Shown in pieces: positions 41,950 to 51,661 of a stretch of DNA of 64,000 nt. Within the stretch, counting starts at the first letter, position 1; the number at the start of each line of letters is the position of its first letter. The stretch comes from Nostoc favosum CHAB5714 (lineage in GTDB: Bacteria; Cyanobacteriota; Cyanobacteriia; Cyanobacteriales; Nostocaceae), in NCBI RefSeq assembly GCF_020829495.1, contig NZ_JAIVFQ010000001.1, positions 62,001-126,000 on the forward strand, read 5' to 3'. The notes under the pieces were generated by a model. It did no database searches, was not told the origin of the DNA, and saw nothing but the letters and a program-made list of their open reading frames with translations. The translations under genes and the position numbers were made by a program.

Positions 41950-43125
41950 CTAATGACTAATCACTAAATCTTGATAAAACTCTAATTGCTGTTTAGCCAA
42001 GGCTTTATTTGTATATTTAATCATTGCTTTTTGATAGCCGATTTCACCCAGAGTATGAGCAAAATCTGGTTTATCCATTAATTGAACTAAGCAATTAGCA
42101 AGGGCTTGAGCATCACCTTCAGGAAATACTAAACCAGCATCACCAATTACATAGGGAATTTCACCAGAATCAGAACCAATCACAGGTACTTGGCAAGCCA
42201 TCGCTTCAATTAGCACATGACCAAATTGTTCTTTCCAGCCAACAGAAGTTAAGGTTTTAAACTTGTAAGTTGTTTCTGAAGGCAGTACTAAAGTACTCAT
42301 TAAATTAATATAGTTTGCAACTTCGTTATGGGGAACACTTTCTACCAAAATTAATCGTTCTTCAATATTATTTTCTGCCGCGATTTTGATTAATTGACTC
42401 TGCAACTCTCCTCGTCCCAGTAGAAGTAATTTCCAAGGTTTATCTTTCAAAGTGATTAAGGCTTGCAAAAGCGTTAACAAACCCTTCTCTTGCACAAATC
42501 GTCCAACAAAACCTACAATAAAATCTTCTTTTTTAATATCCAACTTAGCTGCTAACTCGGGTTGAGCTTTGTGAGTAAATAAACTTTCATCTACACCCAG
42601 TTGCGGCATAACTTTAATTGCCCCTTTATATCCCCGTTGCCTTAAAACTTCTGCTCCATCTTGATTGCCAGAAATAATGCCGTGACTGTGATTGAGGTTA
42701 TATTTTTCTAATAAAGCAACTGGTAATTTCAGATGATATGGTAAATTCCACCAGGTAAAAAATACATTTTTTGCCTTGAGTCCTAATAGCTGATTTAAAG
42801 CAATCATCTGAGTATAAGCTAACCCCCTAGACCCTTGTTCAACTTGGATAATTTGGGGACGAAATTCTTTTAACAAAGAGATCAAATCAGCACCAAAGGT
42901 AAGGAGTCCCTGATGATTTTGACTGAAATTAGAAACGGGAACTATTTTAAATGTGCCTTCATCGCGGTATTCAGTTTCAATAATTCTATTTTGTACGCCA
43001 CCTGGTTTCCAGCGCTTTGGGACTACAACTGTTACTTCAATTTCCGGTTCTAGTTGAGATAAAGCACGTAGTTTTTCACAGTTGAGGTCTACGATATAAG
43101 TGTGACTAGCAACTAAGATTTTCAT
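41950..43125 (-). CDS. Glycosyltransferase family 4
   Basis: This 391-residue GT-B enzyme has the N-terminus KILVASHTYIVDLNCEKLRA and the donor domain from about residue 200 (VGFVGRFVQEKGLLTLLQAL). The expected E-x7-E region is replaced by QFGHVLIEAMACQVPVIGSD, where the first Glu is a Gln-containing variant and the second Glu (IEAMA) is kept. This is a common variant. It is co-directional with its neighbours in the polysaccharide block. Confidence 0.87.
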   Translation of the reverse strand: MKILVASHTYIVDLNCEKLRALSQLEPEIEVTVVVPKRWKPGGVQNRIIETEYRDEGTFKIVPVSNFSQNHQGLLTFGADLISLLKEFRPQIIQVEQGSRGLAYTQMIALNQLLGLKAKNVFFTWWNLPYHLKLPVALLEKYNLNHSHGIISGNQDGAEVLRQRGYKGAIKVMPQLGVDESLFTHKAQPELAAKLDIKKEDFIVGFVGRFVQEKGLLTLLQALITLKDKPWKLLLLGRGELQSQLIKIAAENNIEERLILVESVPHNEVANYINLMSTLVLPSETTYKFKTLTSVGWKEQFGHVLIEAMACQVPVIGSDSGEIPYVIGDAGLVFPEGDAQALANCLVQLMDKPDFAHTLGEIGYQKAMIKYTNKALAKQQLEFYQDLVISH

Positions 43126-43176
43126 TGATATTTATTAATTGATATTTATTCTTTGTCAGCTATTCTTTGTTATTCA

Positions 43177-43238
43177 CTAACTCCTAACTCCTAACTCATA
43201 ACTCCTAACTTCTAACTCCTAACTCCTAACTCCTAACT
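43177..43238. repeat. Heptanucleotide array (CTAACTC)n
   Basis: About eight units of CTAACTC with a few variants (CATAACTC, CTAACTT) lie directly after the stop codon of the GT2 gene that ends at 43237. A similar array is at 54347-54389. Confidence 0.8.
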
Positions 43239-44217
43239 AAACTTGTTCATCCAATCGGCTGTAAATTTGACCATCGTTCCATAGTGATTCAATGACAGTA
43301 CCCAAGGCTTTGAAAAAACCCAAAGTGTAGAAAATAGTGCGAGTGGCAATTTTGATGGGGGAACCGCTTTTGTGACAAGGTGGGCGTCCCAGTACATGAC
43401 AGTCAAATAAACGGGCGTATAAGCGTAAAGCTTGAGTAGCAGTAAGGTTTTTCAGCCCTAGTAGGAAATGGTTGTGATAAAAGGTGAGTTGATATTTGAG
43501 CGATCGCATACTAATATCATGACAACCCCCTGTTTCTTCGCCTAAATGCACCAAATGGGCTTCTGGGTCGTACCAAATTTTATACCCCGTCTGTCGCACC
43601 CGCAAACAAAAATCTGACTCTTCGCGTACTGCACTACCACGAAACCTCTCATCAAACCTTAGCCCATACTTAGTAAAGATTTCGCGGCGAAATGACATAT
43701 TGCAACCCCTCGCTGTCAGTACTTGCTGAGGTTTGATGGTATGTACTAAATCAATATGATACCAAGCAATTCCTGGGTCCATAGCTTGGGGAGGCAGATA
43801 TTCAATCTGTAAATCTCCTCCAGAATCACCCAATTTCATTCTGTCAAATACGCGGCCGGCTACAGCCCCCACTTCTGGATTTTGCAAATAATTTTTTGCA
43901 TGGGCTGCTAACAATTCTGGGGTTAGCTGAACATCATCATCAATAAATAATATTATTTCACCAGATGACCGCCGCACTGCATAATTCCGCGCCCCTGGCA
44001 AACTTGCCCAATCTAAGCGCAACCACTTAATTTTACCTGCCCCCGCCATCTCTTCTAGGTAGGCTTGAATTTCTGGCTGGTGTTTTGGGGTTTGGTCTAC
44101 TACTAAAACTTCAAAATTTGGATAGTCTTGTTTCAAAACATCTACAATGCTATCCCGTAGGGCTTCCTCTCGACCATAGGTCGGGATAACCACAGTAATT
44201 AATGGCCAATTATCCAT
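43237..44217 (-). CDS. Glycosyltransferase family 2
   Basis: This 326-residue GT-A enzyme has the nucleotide-binding start TVVIPTYGREEALRDSI and the DxD motif in ILFIDDDVQL near residue 93. The acceptor-side motif FRGSAVREESDFCLRV follows, with Glu-Glu-Ser-Asp as the ED motif. There are no strong membrane helices, so it is a cytoplasmic or peripheral transferase. It is part of the exopolysaccharide block. Confidence 0.88.
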   Translation of the reverse strand: MDNWPLITVVIPTYGREEALRDSIVDVLKQDYPNFEVLVVDQTPKHQPEIQAYLEEMAGAGKIKWLRLDWASLPGARNYAVRRSSGEIILFIDDDVQLTPELLAAHAKNYLQNPEVGAVAGRVFDRMKLGDSGGDLQIEYLPPQAMDPGIAWYHIDLVHTIKPQQVLTARGCNMSFRREIFTKYGLRFDERFRGSAVREESDFCLRVRQTGYKIWYDPEAHLVHLGEETGGCHDISMRSLKYQLTFYHNHFLLGLKNLTATQALRLYARLFDCHVLGRPPCHKSGSPIKIATRTIFYTLGFFKALGTVIESLWNDGQIYSRLDEQV

Positions 44218-44395
44218 GATTTTTATTAAGTGATTTTTCTACTTTGATAATAACCTTATCGAAACAGAATACATGCGTCAGTCGTCATAATTCAGTTGGG
44301 TATTCTGTATGACTGGCGGATGAATAAGCGGCGTTTTTGTACCCCCACTAAATATGCAGATTTAAGTAGAGCGGCGTAAATAATTAAAGGTTCGT

Positions 44396-44437
44396 AGTGA
44401 GGACTTTAGTCCTCAAATAAGCACTAAAGTCCTCACT
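44396..44437. repeat. Perfect 15-bp inverted repeat
   Basis: AGTGAGGACTTTAGT (44396-44410) and ACTAAAGTCCTCACT (44423-44437) enclose a 12-nt loop. It resembles the GGACTTTAGT hairpins of the 62-kb repeat region and may be an IS200/IS605-type remnant. Confidence 0.6.
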
Positions 44438-44540
44438 AAGAAGTAATTTCAATATTTTTTACATTACTTAACTTTCTTTAATTTATTCTCGCCTACTTAC
44501 TTAGCGCTCTTCAATCAGTGGTGAGTCTGAATCCCCAACT

Positions 44541-44704
44541 GATAGCGTAGCGTTAGCGTTAGCGATAGCGTAGCGTTAGCGATAGCGTAGCGTTAGCGAT
44601 AGCGTAGCGTTAGCGATAGCGTAGCGTTAGCGATAGCGATAGCGTAGCGTTAGCGATAGCGTAGCGTTAGCGATAGCGTAGCGTTAGCGATAGCGTAGCG
44701 TTAG
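44541..44704. repeat. 17-bp tandem array (GATAGCGTAGCGTTAGC)n
   Basis: Eight to nine units with two imperfect joints (an extra GTTAGC near 44555 and an extra GATAGC near 44632) run straight into the 12-bp array that follows. All units are rich in TAGCG, so the array probably grew from a smaller TAGCG-type repeat. Confidence 0.85.
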
Positions 44705-44706
44705 CG

Positions 44707-44840
44707 AGGAACGAGCGTCGGAACGAGCGTCGGAACGAGCGTCGGAACGAGCGTCGGAACGAGCGTCGGAACGAGCGTCGGAACGAGCGTCGGAACGAGC
44801 GTCGGAACGAGCGTCGGAACGAGCGTCGGAACGAGCGTCT
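44707..44840. repeat. 12-bp tandem array (GAACGAGCGTCG)n
   Basis: Eleven nearly perfect copies of the 12-mer adjoin the 17-bp array. The period is a multiple of three, so one frame is open and would encode repeats of LVPT on the minus strand. No start site or conservation supports translation. Confidence 0.88.
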
Positions 44841-44869
44841 TGATTCTGGCTCCTGAATTCTGACTTCTG

Positions 44870-45034
44870 TAGGACTTACGCACGGGTAACGGAAAACGTA
44901 GACGCTGCATCGGCTTGCCGCAGGCTACCACAGAGGGCGCAGAGAAGCCAGTGCGCCCTTGCGGTTAAGAGACTTGAAGCAACTGGCGCGTCACGGAGGA
45001 ATGAGAGTTTGAGAGGGTTTTTGCGTAAGTCCTA
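44870..45034. mobile_element. MITE with TAGGACTTACGCA ends
   Basis: Perfect 13-bp inverted repeats TAGGACTTACGCA (44870-44882) and TGCGTAAGTCCTA (45022-45034) bound the element. TTCTG direct repeats flank it at 44865-44869 and 45035-45039. The inner 55 bp (44936-44990) are identical to 1058-1112 of a MITE with quite different ends. A lone TAGGACTTACGCA end also occurs at about 61849. Confidence 0.8.
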
Positions 45035-45048
45035 TTCTGAATTCTTGT

Positions 45049-46203
45049 TCAAACTCCTGCTGCTGCATAAAGATCATCAAATAACTCATTTTGCTTTTCA
45101 GAGTTATGCACAATTTGCGCTTGAGCTAACGCTCCTGCACTTAAAAATTCGTAATGTTCTCGCTTATCACTTCTATCAAGAAATTGAATTATTTGTTGCA
45201 ATGCTTGCTCTGCCAAATAATCATAAGTGCTATTTAAAATTTCCCAATATTCATTAGTTTTAGTTTTTTCTCCATGTAGCCAATTACTCCAGTGCCTAAT
45301 TTCATTAATTGGTAACTGTAAAATATAGCCATTTTCGCCATGACGAATAAACTCTGGTAAAGCGCATACATTTGTTGTAATCGCAGGAGTTGCAACTGAA
45401 AAACCTTCTATGATGCTATAGCCGTAAGTATCATGCAATGTTGCCATTAATTGAAAATGACTTTGCGATAATAATTCAATAACCTTCTCATTAGGAATAT
45501 TTTTATGAAAGACAACGTTATTTAAATTCAATAACTTTAAATCCTCTACATATTTGGTGCGATCGGGGAAATCCGTCGGCACTCCTGAACCATGTCCCAG
45601 TTCTGAAATTATATGTAAAGTAATAGGTAAACCTAATTTCTCAGCTTTTTTAGCGAGTCTTAAACCAACAACTCCGCCTTTGCGGGCAATGTGATTTCCT
45701 ATAAATACAAGCTGGAGATTTTGCTGTTGCTGATAAAGCTTTGATTGGTTAACCCTAACTGGAAAATTTGGATGAATAACATCTAATTTTTTACTTACTT
45801 TTTGTTCTATTTTCCAACCTTGTATCCGGTTAATTAATCTCAACTTGGCATAATCAGAAATAGCGATAATTTTTTGGCAATTATCTAGCGCTAAACGATT
45901 ATTTAATAACTCATAAATTACAGCTTCGCCTTGATTTTGAGGATTTCTATATAAAACACGATGATCCTCAAAGGTGAGAAACCAAGGTTTGTTTGTATAT
46001 AAAATTTTGTTGAAAGAATGAATAGCCTGGTATCTTCCCCATACAGGTTGCCAGGCCATAAAGCTGCCTAAAGGATACCAAATTTTATCTATAGGATATC
46101 TGCCTGCGGGGAAAGGCTTGGGGCGGATAAGTGTATGCCGAGAATTTCGAGGTAGGTTTGGAATGCTGAGGTGTTTTTGACCTCCTATGATAACTTTTGC
46201 CAT
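45049..46203 (-). CDS. Glycosyltransferase family 4-like protein
   Basis: This 384-residue GT-B-like protein has an N-terminal domain that lacks the usual glycine-rich loop but keeps FLTFEDHRVLYRNP. The C-terminal domain begins near residue 165 (LQLVFIGNHIARKGGVVGLRLA) and has DTYGYSIIEGFSVATPAI in the E-x7-E position. It is therefore a divergent GT4 with the second Glu kept and the first changed. The start overlaps no gene; it lies 11 bp downstream of the polymerase stop, in one operon. Confidence 0.8.
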   Translation of the reverse strand: MAKVIIGGQKHLSIPNLPRNSRHTLIRPKPFPAGRYPIDKIWYPLGSFMAWQPVWGRYQAIHSFNKILYTNKPWFLTFEDHRVLYRNPQNQGEAVIYELLNNRLALDNCQKIIAISDYAKLRLINRIQGWKIEQKVSKKLDVIHPNFPVRVNQSKLYQQQQNLQLVFIGNHIARKGGVVGLRLAKKAEKLGLPITLHIISELGHGSGVPTDFPDRTKYVEDLKLLNLNNVVFHKNIPNEKVIELLSQSHFQLMATLHDTYGYSIIEGFSVATPAITTNVCALPEFIRHGENGYILQLPINEIRHWSNWLHGEKTKTNEYWEILNSTYDYLAEQALQQIIQFLDRSDKREHYEFLSAGALAQAQIVHNSEKQNELFDDLYAAAGV

Positions 46204-46214
46204 TTTTATTTCAT

Positions 46215-47861
46215 TTAAATTGTTTTTAGACGTTTTTTCTGGTTTTTTTGCTGAGGGTTGGCATCTTCTATATCTTGTTTCTCCAGTTCTGGCAATTTAA
46301 AAAGAACTCCCGCAAAAAACCAATAATAGACAGCAACCGGATCAACATCCAGAGGATAGTAGTAGGTGTTGTAGCTAATAAACAATATAAACACCCACAA
46401 AGCTGCTCCGTAACTGCGGAAATTACGGTTCTTTATGGAGCGATAGGTTTTAAAGCCAATAATTGTTAAACTTGTTACCAAAGCCAGAAAAGCTAGCACT
46501 CCAAAAATTCCAACTTCAAAAAGTACTTTGGGGTAGTAGGTTTCCACCAGCTTAGTTTTACCCATTACGCGGGCAGAGTTAGTTGCTCGTCCTAAACCAC
46601 TTCCCAGTGGGCCGTCTACGTTTTTCCAATTCTCTTCAAATTGCTGGACGATAAAATCTTGAGGTGGTGAAGCTTCCCATCGACCTGTAAAACTCTCGGT
46701 TCTCTGTTGCACTACATCAGGGTTAGTCACCATTGCTATTCCCAGAACTAGGGCAAGTCCTATCCCTATGGGGATAAATCGTTTAAGGTTGCCAAGTTGA
46801 CCAGTGAGCAATAGCAAAATCCCGAAGCAGATTGGTACTAAAGCTAAGGCGATTCTTTGTCCAGAGATTACAGCATTAATAAAGACTGTTACTAAAGTAC
46901 CTAAACCGATCAGTCGCCATATTGGGGAGGGGTCGGTGAAGCCGGTGGCAAAGGTAAAAAAGGTGCTGGAAATTAAGAACCATGCCCACTGCCAAGGAGC
47001 TACAAATGTCCCTGGTAGGCGAATGACTCCTTCTTCGGGACTATATAAGAGCGCTCCACCAAAATAACACCGGGCTTCTAGTGATGTGACAAATAGGGCA
47101 TTTCCTTCAAGACCTCTAGTGCCTTGACATACACCAGTTAGTAGTAACAGGTATTGAATAAATCCCAACACACAGCAAATCAGTATTAGGACAATCTGGA
47201 GGCGCGATAAAAATAGAAAATCCCGCTTATCTCGAATTAGATAGTAGGCACAACCAAGTAGGGGGACATAGCCTAAAAATACTTTCAGTCCCAGAATGCC
47301 CATGCCTAATGGTATTTCTTGGGGTGCTTTTTCCAATAGTCCTACACTAGGCGGGTTAAACTGCTGTCCACCATTGATAAACAACAGCGTTAGCAGACTA
47401 CAACCCAAGACAATATAAAGTGGGGTTTTAATGCCTTGGGGAATAATTAGGGGTAGCCCCTGTTTACGACAAGTCTGCCAAAGTCCAATTAGGGCTGGAA
47501 CATAAAAGGCATCTTTAGCTAATTGGAGTATGGGACTATTGCCCAAGTAGTAGGTGATAGTACCCCCAATAGGTACGTAAATGATGAAGGCATATAGCGC
47601 TTGACGCGGGTATTTGTAGGAAAGGGATATGATGAATATCCCTAAGACGCCAGGGACTGCCACTTTTATTCCACCTACGAAAAAAAGTAGAATGCCAACT
47701 AAGACACTGGCAAAGGTGGCGGTGGTGACTAAGCTAGTGAGTTCTTTACGTGCTTGGGCTGCTTTGCGCTTTTGGGCTAACTGTTCTTTGAGGCTAAGAC
47801 TAGAAGCTTCTTTTTCACCCTGTTTTTTTGATTTTTGATTTTTTGACTTTGATTTCGGCAT
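46215..47861 (-). CDS. O-antigen ligase/polymerase-like membrane protein
   Basis: This 548-residue protein has about 12 membrane helices and a large extracytoplasmic loop containing GSGLGRATNSARVMG, followed by ETYYPKVLFEVGIFGVLAFL, typical of the WaaL/Wzy O-antigen ligase family. Lys/Gln-rich cytoplasmic ends (MPKSKSKNQKSKKQGEKEA and QQKNQKKRLK) are long for the family. It probably polymerises or transfers repeat units of an exopolysaccharide. It is flanked on both sides by glycosyltransferases on the same strand. Confidence 0.85.
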   Translation of the reverse strand: MPKSKSKNQKSKKQGEKEASSLSLKEQLAQKRKAAQARKELTSLVTTATFASVLVGILLFFVGGIKVAVPGVLGIFIISLSYKYPRQALYAFIIYVPIGGTITYYLGNSPILQLAKDAFYVPALIGLWQTCRKQGLPLIIPQGIKTPLYIVLGCSLLTLLFINGGQQFNPPSVGLLEKAPQEIPLGMGILGLKVFLGYVPLLGCAYYLIRDKRDFLFLSRLQIVLILICCVLGFIQYLLLLTGVCQGTRGLEGNALFVTSLEARCYFGGALLYSPEEGVIRLPGTFVAPWQWAWFLISSTFFTFATGFTDPSPIWRLIGLGTLVTVFINAVISGQRIALALVPICFGILLLLTGQLGNLKRFIPIGIGLALVLGIAMVTNPDVVQQRTESFTGRWEASPPQDFIVQQFEENWKNVDGPLGSGLGRATNSARVMGKTKLVETYYPKVLFEVGIFGVLAFLALVTSLTIIGFKTYRSIKNRNFRSYGAALWVFILFISYNTYYYPLDVDPVAVYYWFFAGVLFKLPELEKQDIEDANPQQKNQKKRLKTI

Positions 47862-47927
47862 AGTGGCGCTGTAGCCTATCAGCCTTAAAAAATAATCTAT
47901 AGCTTACATACAAATGGATTGCAATGG

Positions 47928-48668
47928 CTATAGCGTGTACAAGCCGAATTCATCCTTAACTGATTGAGTTAGGGATTTTCGATCAAAAATATTGAAGTTT
48001 AACTTCATTGAACCATAAAAAAGATTTTCTCCTGTTTCTACAATGTAAACTGCTCCGGGAAATGGTAATGGTTCAATAGGTTTAGCTTTGCCTTCTAATA
48101 CGCCTCTGACTTTACCGTGGTCTATATAATATTTGTAGTATCCATAACCGCGATTATATTCGGCATTTTCTGGTAAAAAATTTAAGTCATATCGGATAAT
48201 ATTGGATGTGCCGCACATTGAATAGAAATTTTTTCTTTTAATATATATATATTTACTACCTTCTTTATATTTATAACCTTTATTGATAAACCATCCATTA
48301 GAGTTAGGATGTTGCTTAATAAATGCGGCTAATTTGTTACTGATGCAATCATCTGCATCAACTGCCATAGTGTGAGTTGGAGAAAATTGATGAGCATACA
48401 TTAATCCCTTCAAGATTTTTCGCCCTTTATCTGTGTCTCCTCTAGCTATAGGGTTTGTCTCGTTGGGAGGAGGAAAATTAACTGTAATGTACGTAATTTG
48501 GGGATGATTAAAATCTATTTTTGGCTGTTCATGGCAAACGACAATAGCGTGAAAATCAGAACAGGTTTGATTGCAAATTGATTTGATGCATCTTTCAAAT
48601 GATTGGGTGACACGCTCCCAGGAGTTGGAAACTTTAGCACTTTTAAGTGGGATAATAAAAACAAGCAT
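47928..48668 (-). CDS. Glycosyltransferase family 2-like (GT-A)
   Basis: This 246-residue protein has a GT-A start (MLVFIIPLKSAKVSNSWERV, then SICNQTCSDFHAIVVCHEQP) and the DxD motif in MAVDADDCISNKL near residue 103. The C-terminal half lacks the typical ED motif but has the conserved aromatic segment EYNRGYGYYKYYIDHGKVRG. It is the first gene of the exopolysaccharide block, 66 bp upstream of the polymerase. Likely a sugar transferase; donor and acceptor unknown. Confidence 0.75.
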   Translation of the reverse strand: MLVFIIPLKSAKVSNSWERVTQSFERCIKSICNQTCSDFHAIVVCHEQPKIDFNHPQITYITVNFPPPNETNPIARGDTDKGRKILKGLMYAHQFSPTHTMAVDADDCISNKLAAFIKQHPNSNGWFINKGYKYKEGSKYIYIKRKNFYSMCGTSNIIRYDLNFLPENAEYNRGYGYYKYYIDHGKVRGVLEGKAKPIEPLPFPGAVYIVETGENLFYGSMKLNFNIFDRKSLTQSVKDEFGLYTL

Positions 48669-48899
48669 TATATTATCTTAAAACAAATAGCTAAGAGAAT
48701 CTTGAAGTAAATAATAACACGTTAAACTAATGTCAGTACTGATTATGCGGATGCAGTGAGTTTTGTTGACAATTAATTGGGCGGGCATGATCTAACAATA
48801 CAAATATAAATGCCACAGCTTCTACAGATAACCAAGGGTAGTTAATTTGTAGAAGCTGTAAGGTATTGACGTTTGTTAAAAGCTGAGATAATAGCTAAT

Positions 48900-50372
48900 T
48901 TAGTCCATCAGATGCTGTTGGACTTTTGAAACTAATTCATTTGTCCAGTAGTTGGTAAGTTCGGCATTGGCAGCTTCCACCATAACCCTGATTACTGGTT
49001 CTGTACCAGAGGCGCGAACCAAAATTCTGCCGGAATCACCCATTGCAGCTTCAGCAAGAGCGATCGCTTGTTGCACAGGTTGGCAATCTTGCCATCCTAA
49101 ACGGCGATCGCGATCAACAACTCGCACGTTCCGCAATAATTGTGGATAGGTCTGGAAGCTTTGATCTACTAATTCGCTAAGGGGAACACCCGCCTTTCTC
49201 ACCAAAGCTGCTATATGTAATGCTGTTAACAAGCCATCTCCAGTAACAGCATAATGACGGCAAAGAATATGACCTGATTGTTCGCCGCCTAGCATTCCCC
49301 CAGTTCGCTGCATTTCGGCTTGCACATATTGGTCGCCGACTGCGGTACGAATTAAGTTACCCCCAATTTTTTGCCAAGCTTTCTCAAAGCCTAAGTTGGC
49401 CATGACTGTAGATACAATCAGGTTGTCTGGCAGTTGGTGATTTTGTTGTAAGTGGCGTCCCCATAGGTAGAGAATGTAATCGCCGTTAACTTGCCTGCCA
49501 GTATTGTCTACCGCTAAGACGCGATCGGCATCGCCATCAAAGGCAAAACCGATGTCGGCGTTGTGTTCTTGTACTGTGGCTGCAAGAATATCTAGGTGGG
49601 TGGAACCGCAGTTAACATTAATGCGATCGCCATCTGCTTCGTTATGTAAGCAGATCACCTCTGCCCCCATTTCTCTAAATACTGATGGTGCTAATCCTAC
49701 TGCTGCTCCCCACGCCAAATCTAAAACAATCTTCATTCCCTGAAGATTTAGGGCACCATTCAAGGGTTTTTTCAACGCCTCGCCATAATGTCCCACTAAC
49801 TCAAAACGTGAGTAATGCCGTCCACAATTACTAACTCTAGCGATCGGTGATATCTTGCCACGCAGTCCGGCTTCAATTTCTGCTTGCAATATTTGCGGTA
49901 ACTTTCCACCATTCGCACTAAAAATCTTAATCCCATTGTCTTCTGGGGGATTGTGGCTGGCAGAAATCATCACTCCGCCGATGGCATCACTGATGCTGGT
50001 GAGATAGGCAATGCAAGGAGTGGGACATAATCCCAAATACCAGACCTCTAATCCTGCTGCTGTTAACCCTGCACTCAAAGCCATTGCCAGCATATCGCTA
50101 GAGTTTCTAGAGTCCTGTCCAAGAATGACTGGCCCTACTTGAGTTGCATGGTTACGTAAAACAATCCCCGTCCAAAAACCAACTTGTAATGCTAGGGGCG
50201 CACTTAGTAATTCTCCGACTCGTCCGCGAATCCCATCTGTACCAAATAAGGGATTTGCTGGTAATGGGATTAAATTCAGTGCAAAACTGCTCTCAATGCC
50301 TTTGCCCAATGCATCAACTTCGGAAGCAGAACCCCCAGAAATGCCCGGTGTCCGAGTTATAGATGAAACCAT
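48900..50372 (-). CDS. glmM: Phosphoglucosamine mutase
   Basis: This 490-residue enzyme converts glucosamine-6-P to glucosamine-1-P for UDP-GlcNAc, the precursor of peptidoglycan and lipopolysaccharide. [12 protein letters not shown], the phosphoserine loop [16 protein letters not shown], the metal loop [14 protein letters not shown], and the sugar loop GGEQSGHI are all intact, with [12 protein letters not shown] as the phosphate site near the C-terminus. The ATG at 50372 fits the family and has GGAG upstream; a longer form from 50393 would swallow that site. The cyanobacterial N-terminal extension (about 50 residues) is present. Confidence 0.93.
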   Translation of the reverse strand: MVSSITRTPGISGGSASEVDALGKGIESSFALNLIPLPANPLFGTDGIRGRVGELLSAPLALQVGFWTGIVLRNHATQVGPVILGQDSRNSSDMLAMALSAGLTAAGLEVWYLGLCPTPCIAYLTSISDAIGGVMISASHNPPEDNGIKIFSANGGKLPQILQAEIEAGLRGKISPIARVSNCGRHYSRFELVGHYGEALKKPLNGALNLQGMKIVLDLAWGAAVGLAPSVFREMGAEVICLHNEADGDRINVNCGSTHLDILAATVQEHNADIGFAFDGDADRVLAVDNTGRQVNGDYILYLWGRHLQQNHQLPDNLIVSTVMANLGFEKAWQKIGGNLIRTAVGDQYVQAEMQRTGGMLGGEQSGHILCRHYAVTGDGLLTALHIAALVRKAGVPLSELVDQSFQTYPQLLRNVRVVDRDRRLGWQDCQPVQQAIALAEAAMGDSGRILVRASGTEPVIRVMVEAANAELTNYWTNELVSKVQQHLMD

Positions 50373-50944
50373 ATTTTTAAACACTCCACACAATCACACT
50401 GAAAAATAGCACCTAAGACTTTATTCAGCAATTTCGACATGCTTTTTTTCTTTAGAAATTCATTCTAAATCAAGCTCCTATTACGTAATAATACGTAATT
50501 TATGCCCTTTTATTGTAAAGTTTTCATGAAGCCAGTATTGATTTTTACATTATCAGTAAAGTCTTCACATCTTAGCTAATTATTCCTTTTATGCCCTCAA
50601 CCTAGTTTTGATTTTTATCTGTATTAGTTTACACTTTGCAATGCTACCAGCCGAGAGTCAGTTGTAACAAATATAATCCGTGTTTAATCACAAGTGTTTT
50701 TCTGTAAAGCTGAGAATGAAAGCGAAATTTAGCTAATACCAACAAAAATATCAAAACGCTAGAATGTAAAATTATATTCACTGAGTCTATTTATCGTGTA
50801 AAAAAATACAATATTATTTGAACTTAAAAAATTTTAATATAAATTCTCATCAAATAGTTTTAAGGTAACGTTTTAATGGCTTTTTTAGCCGTTAGTGAAT
50901 TAAAACTTCGGCAGTTAACTTTATTAAAAGTTGAGAAATTTAGC
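50373..50944. promoter_or_regulatory. Divergent AT-rich region upstream of glmM and ho1
   Basis: The stretch of 570 bp is strongly AT-rich and must carry promoters for glmM (minus) and heme oxygenase (plus). A small palindrome TTACGTAATAATACGTAA lies near 50484-50501. No known riboswitch or regulator box was recognised. Confidence 0.4.
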
Positions 50945-51661
50945 ATGAGCAGCAATTTAGCAACCAAATTACGTGTAGGCACTAAGAAAGCCCACACAAT
51001 GGCAGAAAATGTAGGTTTTGTCAAGTGCTTTTTAAGAGGAGTAGTCGAGAAAAACTCTTACCGGAAACTTGTTGCTAATTTCTACTTCGTCTACTCAGCG
51101 ATGGAAGAGGAAATGGAAAAGCATCGCCAGCACCCAATTCTCTCTAAAATTAACTTTCCTCAGCTAAACCGCAAGTATACCTTAGAGCAAGACCTGAGTT
51201 ATTACTTTGGTGCTAACTGGAGAGAGCAAATCAAGCTATCTCCCGCAGGTGAAGCTTATGTAAAGCGCATTCGAGAAATATCTGCCACAGAACCGGAACT
51301 GTTAATCGCTCATTCATATACTCGTTACTTGGGTGACTTATCCGGGGGACAAATTCTCAAAAATATTGCTGTAACGGCGATGAATTTGTCTGATGGGCAA
51401 GGAACAGCCTTTTATGAGTTTCCAGAGATTCCTGATGAGAAGGCATTCAAAGCCAAATATCGTCAAACTTTGGATGAATTACCCCTCGACGAGGCGACAA
51501 CCGATCGCATAGTTGATGAAGCTAACGCCGCCTTTGGCACGAACATGATGATGTTCCAAGAATTGGAAGGCAATTTGATCAAGGCGATCGGGGTAATGCT
51601 TTACAACAGCCTCACACGGCGACGGACACGCGGCAGCACTGAACTCGTCACTGCTGAGTAA
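50945..51661 (+). CDS. ho1: Heme oxygenase
   Basis: This 238-residue soluble heme oxygenase uses reduced ferredoxin to open heme to biliverdin IX-alpha, CO and iron, the first step of phycobilin synthesis. The proximal His is in TKKAHTMAENVGF (near residue 17), and the distal helix carries YLGDLSGGQILKN. Length matches the cyanobacterial Ho1 when ATG 50945 (MSSNLATKLRVGT) is used; an in-frame ATG 69 bp upstream would add a non-family extension. A terminator-like structure follows at 51772-51832. Confidence 0.94.
   Translation: MSSNLATKLRVGTKKAHTMAENVGFVKCFLRGVVEKNSYRKLVANFYFVYSAMEEEMEKHRQHPILSKINFPQLNRKYTLEQDLSYYFGANWREQIKLSPAGEAYVKRIREISATEPELLIAHSYTRYLGDLSGGQILKNIAVTAMNLSDGQGTAFYEFPEIPDEKAFKAKYRQTLDELPLDEATTDRIVDEANAAFGTNMMMFQELEGNLIKAIGVMLYNSLTRRRTRGSTELVTAE

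Larger units (their letters stand above)
44218..45048. other. Repeat-dense intergenic region
   Basis: Within 831 bp lie a hairpin at 44396-44437, a 17-bp tandem array (44541-44704), a 12-bp tandem array (44707-44840) and a MITE (44870-45034). No gene is present; open frames across the arrays are artefacts of repeat periodicity. Confidence 0.75.

Noticed and set aside
44541-44840. Possible CRISPR array
   Set aside because: The units are contiguous 17- and 12-mers without unique spacers, and no cas gene is nearby.
44701-44931. Open frame encoding repeated LVPT units on the minus strand
   Set aside because: It exists only because the tandem array has a 12-bp period; there is no ribosome site or family resemblance.
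50373-50944. Riboswitch in the long AT-rich leader of heme oxygenase
   Set aside because: No conserved riboswitch core could be recognised; only a small palindrome is visible.
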